In this document: piece after piece, positions 7,033 to 10,477 of the stretch
Position numbering within the stretch: the first letter of the stretch is position 1
How the letters are laid out: every line of letters begins with the position of its first letter
Assembly: GCA_023438965.1 (NCBI GenBank)
Contig: JAEXPB010000452.1
Coordinates: forward strand, 1 to 10,477
Direction of reading: 5' to 3'
Origin: Bacillota bacterium
GTDB taxonomy: Bacteria > Bacillota > Clostridia > Saccharofermentanales > UBA5734
DNA length: 10,477 bases
Program-made: the position numbers and the translations under genes
Notes under the pieces: generated by a model
Databases searched by the model: none
Seen by the model: only the letters and a program-made list of their open reading frames with translations
Told to the model about the DNA's origin: nothing

Positions 7033-7207
7033 CCTGTTCCGGCATGGGGTGTTCTATAGCTTTAGACTGTCTACAGACCAGCGTATTGATGCAATGAGAA
7101 TTTTCGTTGCTGAATAGGGGAGAGGGTTGCATCAGGGAGGGCGTGTCCAAAATAATCGATAAAATTTATAGGCACAATGAATTTAAAACCATATTAAGGT
7201 TATTAAC

Positions 7208-8050
7208 TTATGGTGAATTACTTTTCTGCGGTTTGCAGATCTTCAATATAAACTTATTTATAACATCTATTGCTTCGTCGACATTTTGCGCTACAGGCAG
7301 ACGCCCAATTTGAGATGAATAAAGTTTATCCCAAGTATAGCCTTTAATGATCACCGGAGGCCAACTCTGTTGACGTCGCGACTCAAATAGCCTGTTGCAT
7401 GCTGTATGAACTAAAGGTAGATCCACAGGTTCATGTTGGATAATTAACTGCAGATCGATCAAATCGTGTGCCCGTTCACTGTTTAATGAGCTCAACGCAT
7501 GCAACTTCTGCGCAATCTGATGATGAATTGGTAGCAATGCAATTGGCTTTGGTTCAGGAAAATTGAGTTTCAAAAATATTTCTCTGATATCCTTTGAAAT
7601 CAAATAATCTGGATGATCAGTATCGCCAATTTCATCATGACCAATTTCAATCCTGACGGTAATCCATGATTTCCCATTATACTCAAGCTTGACATCATAA
7701 GGCTGCATGATATAATCAGCGGGCACGTTTTGGGGATTGGCAGGACTCTTTATCACCAGTCGACCGGTGAATCCATTCCAACCAATTTTTAAAGCCCTTT
7801 CGAGTTCATCCAAATATTTCGTCAAATTAATGCCACGCGCTGTATCTAGGTCGGAAGTAAATCGTGTTGTGGCATCACCATATCTCAATTTCATGGCGCT
7901 GCCACCTTTAACGACACCAGAAGGCAGCAGCTGCCCGATAATCGCATTAGCCATAATTACTTTTATTTGTATAATATTAGCTGAATGACCGAACATCCGT
8001 TCAATTGCCAAATCAAGATTTCTTCTGCTATTGGGGCACTTATCAGACAT
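7208..8050 (-). CDS. abiEii: AbiEii/AbiGii-family nucleotidyltransferase toxin
   Basis: Toxin of a type IV toxin-antitoxin pair that can act in phage abortive infection. It belongs to the DNA polymerase beta-like nucleotidyltransferase superfamily. In 280 residues it has VKGGSAMKLRYG (about 47-58) with TRFTSDLD (62-69), the GS...D-x-D nucleotide and metal motif, with acidic Asp67 and Asp69. VRIEIGHDE (about 132-140) follows, then IHHQIAQKLHAL (about 175-186) with the conserved Lys182, and RAHDLIDL (193-200) with the conserved Asp196. All expected motifs are present, so the toxin looks intact. Its ATG overlaps the antitoxin stop by 8 bases, and AAGGAG lies seven bases upstream, so translation is probably coupled. 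Composition is AT-richer than the flanking sugar genes. No terminator is evident in the 175 bases after the stop. Confidence 0.92.
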   Translation of the reverse strand: MSDKCPNSRRNLDLAIERMFGHSANIIQIKVIMANAIIGQLLPSGVVKGGSAMKLRYGDATTRFTSDLDTARGINLTKYLDELERALKIGWNGFTGRLVIKSPANPQNVPADYIMQPYDVKLEYNGKSWITVRIEIGHDEIGDTDHPDYLISKDIREIFLKLNFPEPKPIALLPIHHQIAQKLHALSSLNSERAHDLIDLQLIIQHEPVDLPLVHTACNRLFESRRQQSWPPVIIKGYTWDKLYSSQIGRLPVAQNVDEAIDVINKFILKICKPQKSNSP

Positions 8051-8576
8051 TTTCCAGCTCCTTAATCAACGCCTTGCTTTCGTCTACGGTAATGATTCCA
8101 ATTCTTCTAGATTCCTCAACGGCATTGATCAATCGTTCGATCATAATCGTTCCAACACACGATCGAATGGCATTTACAATATCTTGTGCTGGAATTCCTT
8201 CATAATAAACCCTATCGTTGTTGATACTCTTTTTGATGACGCGAACATGATCGGGTAGTCTTTTCCGAATTCTCAACGAGGAAGCGACATAAATGCAGGC
8301 CGGGTTTGTGGGGATGAGATTGTGAAGCGCTAAAACAGACTCGCCGAAAAGACAAGCATCAGTACCAACCATTTTCACAGCTTCTGCATAAACATCCAGT
8401 TCTGTCGGTATATATCTGGATATTCGATATAAACCATACCCAAGTCGTTTCAACTTTCCGCGATGAGCTAATTTAGTTAGTTCAATATTGGGTATGCCAA
8501 GATCTTTGGCCTCATCGGTTGTGATAAGTCCATATTGGTCAGCTGCTATTTCGTAGATTTTATCGAAAGTGCTCAT
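8043..8576 (-). CDS. abiEi: AbiEi-family antitoxin and autoregulator
   Basis: Antitoxin of the AbiE pair, 177 residues from the ATG at 8576. In characterised AbiE systems this protein has a DNA-binding winged-helix N-domain that represses its own operon and a C-domain needed for antitoxicity. Here residues about 1-53 read as that winged helix: ADQYGLITTDEAKDLGIPN (12-30), then LTKLAHRGKLKRLGYGLYRI (33-52). GESVLALHNLIPTNPACIYV (78-97) matches the following AbiEi segment. I chose ATG 8576 rather than the upstream in-frame TTG at 8612, because the TTG would make the palindrome coding and the family begins near the winged helix. No Shine-Dalgarno precedes 8576; the extended -10 box lies only six bases upstream, which points to a leaderless mRNA. 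Confidence 0.9.
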   Translation of the reverse strand: MSTFDKIYEIAADQYGLITTDEAKDLGIPNIELTKLAHRGKLKRLGYGLYRISRYIPTELDVYAEAVKMVGTDACLFGESVLALHNLIPTNPACIYVASSLRIRKRLPDHVRVIKKSINNDRVYYEGIPAQDIVNAIRSCVGTIMIERLINAVEESRRIGIITVDESKALIKELENV

Positions 8577-8611
8577 GCCAAAACTATACCATTTTTGGTA
8601 TAGTTTTGGCA
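8576..8611. repeat. Perfect 16-bp-arm palindrome, likely AbiEi operator
   Basis: TGCCAAAACTATACCA (8576-8591) and TGGTATAGTTTTGGCA (8596-8611) are exact reverse complements around TTTT. The repeat spans from the -35 box to the first base of the abiEi start codon. Studied AbiEi proteins bind inverted repeats in their own promoter and repress it, so this is the natural operator. Folding of the transcript is less relevant, since most of the repeat would lie upstream of the start site. Confidence 0.8.
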
Positions 8612-8612
8612 A
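8583..8612 (-). promoter_or_regulatory. Extended -10 promoter of abiE, probably leaderless
   Basis: On the minus strand TTGCCA (8607-8612) is followed after 18 bases by TATAGT (8583-8588), preceded by TGG, which makes an extended -10 (TGn). Six bases separate the -10 box from the ATG at 8576, so transcription should begin at or beside the A of the start codon. The promoter is almost entirely inside the perfect palindrome. Confidence 0.65.
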
Positions 8613-8614
8613 TA

Positions 8615-8638
8615 AAATCTGAGAATGATTTCAGATTT
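8615..8638. repeat. Second inverted repeat upstream of abiE
   Basis: AAATCTGAGA (8615-8624) and TTTCAGATTT (8629-8638) pair over ten positions with one G-T pair around ATGA. In minus-strand sense it is followed by TTTTATT, so it could be a weak terminator insulating abiE or a second AbiEi binding site. Its sequence differs from the operator palindrome, which argues against the same protein binding both. Confidence 0.4.
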
Positions 8639-8869
8639 CTCGTAATAAAATGCCGAACGTTACATACAACGCTGTGGGTAGTCCCCCAGCCAATTTATGG
8701 CCCGGGTCTTATCCGATCGATATTCTAGTCCCCATTATAAACCGGATGTCAATATTGATGAAATGAACCGCAACTTAGCGTCTATATTTCCCGGCTTCGA
8801 TTCGCTATATTGATCCTAGTGCTCGATAGTATCTGCAAACGTCGTCAAATCGAAACGGGGTGGTGTCTT
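8639..8869. other. Intergenic stretch between abiE and the oxidoreductase
   Basis: No coding gene is supported in these 231 bases. An imperfect hairpin lies at 8671-8690 (GCTGTGGG and CCCCCAGC, one mismatch) without a T-run. TCAATATTGA (8749-8758) is a 10-base palindrome. TATATT near 8804-8809 could be a -10 box for the plus-strand oxidoreductase, but I see no matching -35. Sequence here should hold the junction between the AT-rich abiE module and the sugar genes; no flanking repeats were seen. Confidence 0.4.
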
Positions 8870-10006
8870 TTGTTGAAAATCGGTGTCATTGGCATGGGCG
8901 GCCGGATGGCCGGCCTGACCCGGCTCCTGGCGGAGCGGCATGGCCATGATGTGGCCATTACAGCCTTCAGCAGCGATTTCCCGGAATATTCACTAGCCGC
9001 TTTAAGCCGGCAGGGCGTGACGGCGGCCCAAATGCGGCATTTTGCTGACCCGACCCAGATGCTGGCCCAGGAGGACCTGGACGGCATCATGATCGGCACC
9101 CGCTGTGATGCGCACACGGATATGGCCATTCTGTCCTTGCCGACCGGACTGCCGATTTTCCTGGAGAAACCGGTTGCCATCAACGTCGATCAGCTGCAGC
9201 GCCTGGCGGCGGCCGGAATGGCGTCCGCGAGCCCGGTGCTGGTCAGTTTCCCGCTGCGGGTCAGTCCGCTGGCCACCATGGCCAAAAAAATCGTCGACAG
9301 CGGTGAAATCGGTACGGTCAACCACGTCCAGGCGATGAACAATGTACCCTACGGCCGCGGCTATTTTCACAAATGGTACCGGAACGACCAGACGACCGGC
9401 GGCCTCTTCCTGCAGAAAGCCACCCACGATCTGGATTGCATCAATTATCTGGTCGGCTGCCAGCCGGTCCAGATCGCCGCGATGGATGCCAAGCAGATTT
9501 TCAAGGGCGACAAGCCGGCCGGCTTGAAATGCGCCGACTGCCCCGAACTGGCAGTTTGCCCGGAAAACGACTATTACCAGCAGTTTCCGGAATCGCTCTG
9601 CTGTTTCGCCGAGGACACTGGCAACCAGGACAGCGGCAGCATTCTGATCCGCTATGCGACCGGCATGCATGCCGCCTATTCGCAGAATTTCTTTGTCCGG
9701 AAAGCGGCCGGTCAGCGGATGATCCGCCTGATGGGCTATGAAGGCACGCTGGAGTTCGACTGGTACACCAATCAGGTCAAGGTCTGCTCGCATACCCGGG
9801 ACTGGGTCAGCACCCATACCTATGACACCAAGGCGGGGCATTTTGGCGGTGACGACGTACTGATGGCCAACTTTGTGCAGATGATGCGCGGGCAGGCCGC
9901 ACCGCTGGCCACCCTGGGCGACGGCCTGGTCAGCGCCCGGATGTGCGTCGCGGCCGAGCAGTCCGCGCGGACCGACCGATTCTGCGATTTGGCCACGATC
10001 AACTAA
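8870..10006 (+). CDS. Gfo/Idh/MocA-family sugar oxidoreductase
   Basis: NAD(P)-dependent dehydrogenase, predicted to oxidise or reduce a sugar, inositol or sugar derivative in the cytoplasm. In 378 residues, KIGVIGMGGRM (3-13) is the dinucleotide-binding turn, FLEKPVA (97-103) is the family EKP motif whose Lys100 is catalytic, and ATHDLDCINYLVG (184-196) holds the conserved HD-x-D segment with His186 and Asp187. A Cys cluster, CADCPELAVC (221-230) plus Cys244 and Cys245, resembles the C-x-x-C-P...C-P insertion of one subgroup and could bind metal. I place the start at TTG 8870 (or TTG 8873, giving MKIGVIG) because GGTGG (8859-8863) is at a suitable distance; ATG 8810 would add 20 residues unlike the family and has no good site. 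A NagB-like gene follows 79 bases downstream, probably in the same transcript. Substrate unknown. Confidence 0.9.
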   Translation: MLKIGVIGMGGRMAGLTRLLAERHGHDVAITAFSSDFPEYSLAALSRQGVTAAQMRHFADPTQMLAQEDLDGIMIGTRCDAHTDMAILSLPTGLPIFLEKPVAINVDQLQRLAAAGMASASPVLVSFPLRVSPLATMAKKIVDSGEIGTVNHVQAMNNVPYGRGYFHKWYRNDQTTGGLFLQKATHDLDCINYLVGCQPVQIAAMDAKQIFKGDKPAGLKCADCPELAVCPENDYYQQFPESLCCFAEDTGNQDSGSILIRYATGMHAAYSQNFFVRKAAGQRMIRLMGYEGTLEFDWYTNQVKVCSHTRDWVSTHTYDTKAGHFGGDDVLMANFVQMMRGQAAPLATLGDGLVSARMCVAAEQSARTDRFCDLATIN

Positions 10007-10085
10007 GGTTTGCTCGCGGCAGGCTGCCATCTGGAAGCATGGATTCAACGTTATCATTCATCGAAGAAAGCTGAGGTAAATAACA

Positions 10086-10477
10086 ATGTACACGGAGATT
10101 GACCGGATTCCTCCCGAAAAACTGGGCGAAGGCAGCGGCATCAAACTGGCGGTCTGCGCAACCGAATTTGACCTGTATTGGCAGGTCGCCCTGGAAGTCT
10201 TCGAACTGATCCAGGCCAACAACCGCGCCGGCAAGCCGTCGCTGATGATCATGCCCTTTGGCCCGGTCGGCCCCTACCAGCGCCTGGCCTGGCTGGTCAA
10301 CCACTACCGCCTGAGCCTGAAGGACTGCACCTTCATGAACATGGACGAATATCTGAACGACGACGGGACCTGGATCGACCAGAACCACCCCTTTTCCTTC
10401 CGCGGCGGCATGGAACGGGAGTTCTACAGCCTGGTCGATCCGGAGCTGAATGTGCCGGAAAACCAGCGCATCTACCC
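10086..10477 (+). CDS. Glucosamine-6-phosphate deaminase (NagB)-like protein, N-terminal part
   Basis: Predicted sugar-phosphate isomerase or deaminase of the NagB/6-phosphogluconolactonase superfamily. Only the first 130 residues are in the window. MIMPFGPVGPYQRLAWLV lies where NagB has its phosphate-binding G-x-S/T-P loop, and CTFMNMDEYLNDDGTW matches the F-N-x-DEY segment that holds the catalytic Asp in NagB. NHPFSFRGGMEREFY corresponds to the H-x-x-SF segment that follows. The altered phosphate loop (FGPVGPY) marks a divergent subgroup often annotated glucosamine-6-phosphate isomerase, so the true substrate may not be glucosamine 6-phosphate. The ATG has GAGGT about nine bases upstream. 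It follows the oxidoreductase by 79 bases with no terminator between, so the two are probably co-transcribed. Confidence 0.85.
   Translation, partial: MYTEIDRIPPEKLGEGSGIKLAVCATEFDLYWQVALEVFELIQANNRAGKPSLMIMPFGPVGPYQRLAWLVNHYRLSLKDCTFMNMDEYLNDDGTWIDQNHPFSFRGGMEREFYSLVDPELNVPENQRIY

Noticed and set aside
8810..8869. ATG 8810 as start of the oxidoreductase
   Set aside because: The added 20 residues do not resemble the family N-terminus, which normally begins one to three residues before KIGVIG, and no Shine-Dalgarno precedes the ATG.
4664..8869. CRISPR array, tRNA or rRNA gene, or IS element ends
   Set aside because: No regularly spaced repeats, cloverleaf or rRNA sequence, transposase motif or terminal repeat with target duplication was seen by eye.
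9002..10057. Minus-strand open frame of 351 codons opposite the oxidoreductase
   Set aside because: Composition is that of an antisense shadow and no family motif is seen, while the plus strand has clear Gfo/Idh/MocA motifs.
10039..10074. Eleven-codon open frame before the NagB-like gene as a leader peptide
   Set aside because: It has only a weak ribosome binding site, no run of a regulatory amino acid, and no terminator or antiterminator pairing was seen.

Overview
This window is a bacterial carbohydrate-use locus interrupted by two AT-richer accessory modules. The organism cannot be named from sequence alone. Strong Shine-Dalgarno sites, the DUF4867 family protein and the styles of the sugar isomerase and NagB-like protein fit an anaerobic, sugar-degrading bacterium, most easily a GC-rich Firmicutes-type lineage. 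This is an inference of low confidence.

Left part (1-4663). An FGGY-family sugar kinase (minus strand, running off the left edge) is divergent from a probable operon on the plus strand: an L-fucose isomerase-like protein followed 13 bp later by a DUF4867 protein with cupin-like features. The 133-bp gap holds a good sigma70-type promoter in each direction and overlapping inverted repeats that look like an operator. Isomerase plus kinase is the usual core of a pathway that isomerises a free sugar to a ketose and phosphorylates it. The DUF4867 protein may be an accessory isomerase or epimerase. Converging on this operon, with a 56-bp tail-to-tail overlap, is a 459-residue protein joining an ankyrin-protein-type leader to a region weakly like the BtrH/papain-like fold.

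Middle part (4845-8650). Two AT-richer modules flank a GC-rich AraC-family regulator gene. The first module is an AAA_14/DUF4143 ATPase broken by an apparent one-base deletion, with a perfect 16-bp-arm palindrome just upstream. The second is a complete AbiEi/AbiEii type IV toxin-antitoxin pair. The AbiE promoter sits inside another perfect 16-bp-arm palindrome that abuts the start codon, which predicts a leaderless and autoregulated mRNA.

Right part (8870-10477). A Gfo/Idh/MocA-family NAD(P)-dependent sugar oxidoreductase, with a TTG start, is followed 79 bp later by a glucosamine-6-phosphate deaminase (NagB)-like protein that runs off the right edge. These return to the GC-rich composition of the left part. 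Together with the kinase, isomerase, DUF4867 protein and AraC regulator they suggest one sugar-catabolism neighbourhood whose substrate is not evident. The AbiE pair and the broken ATPase look like later arrivals.
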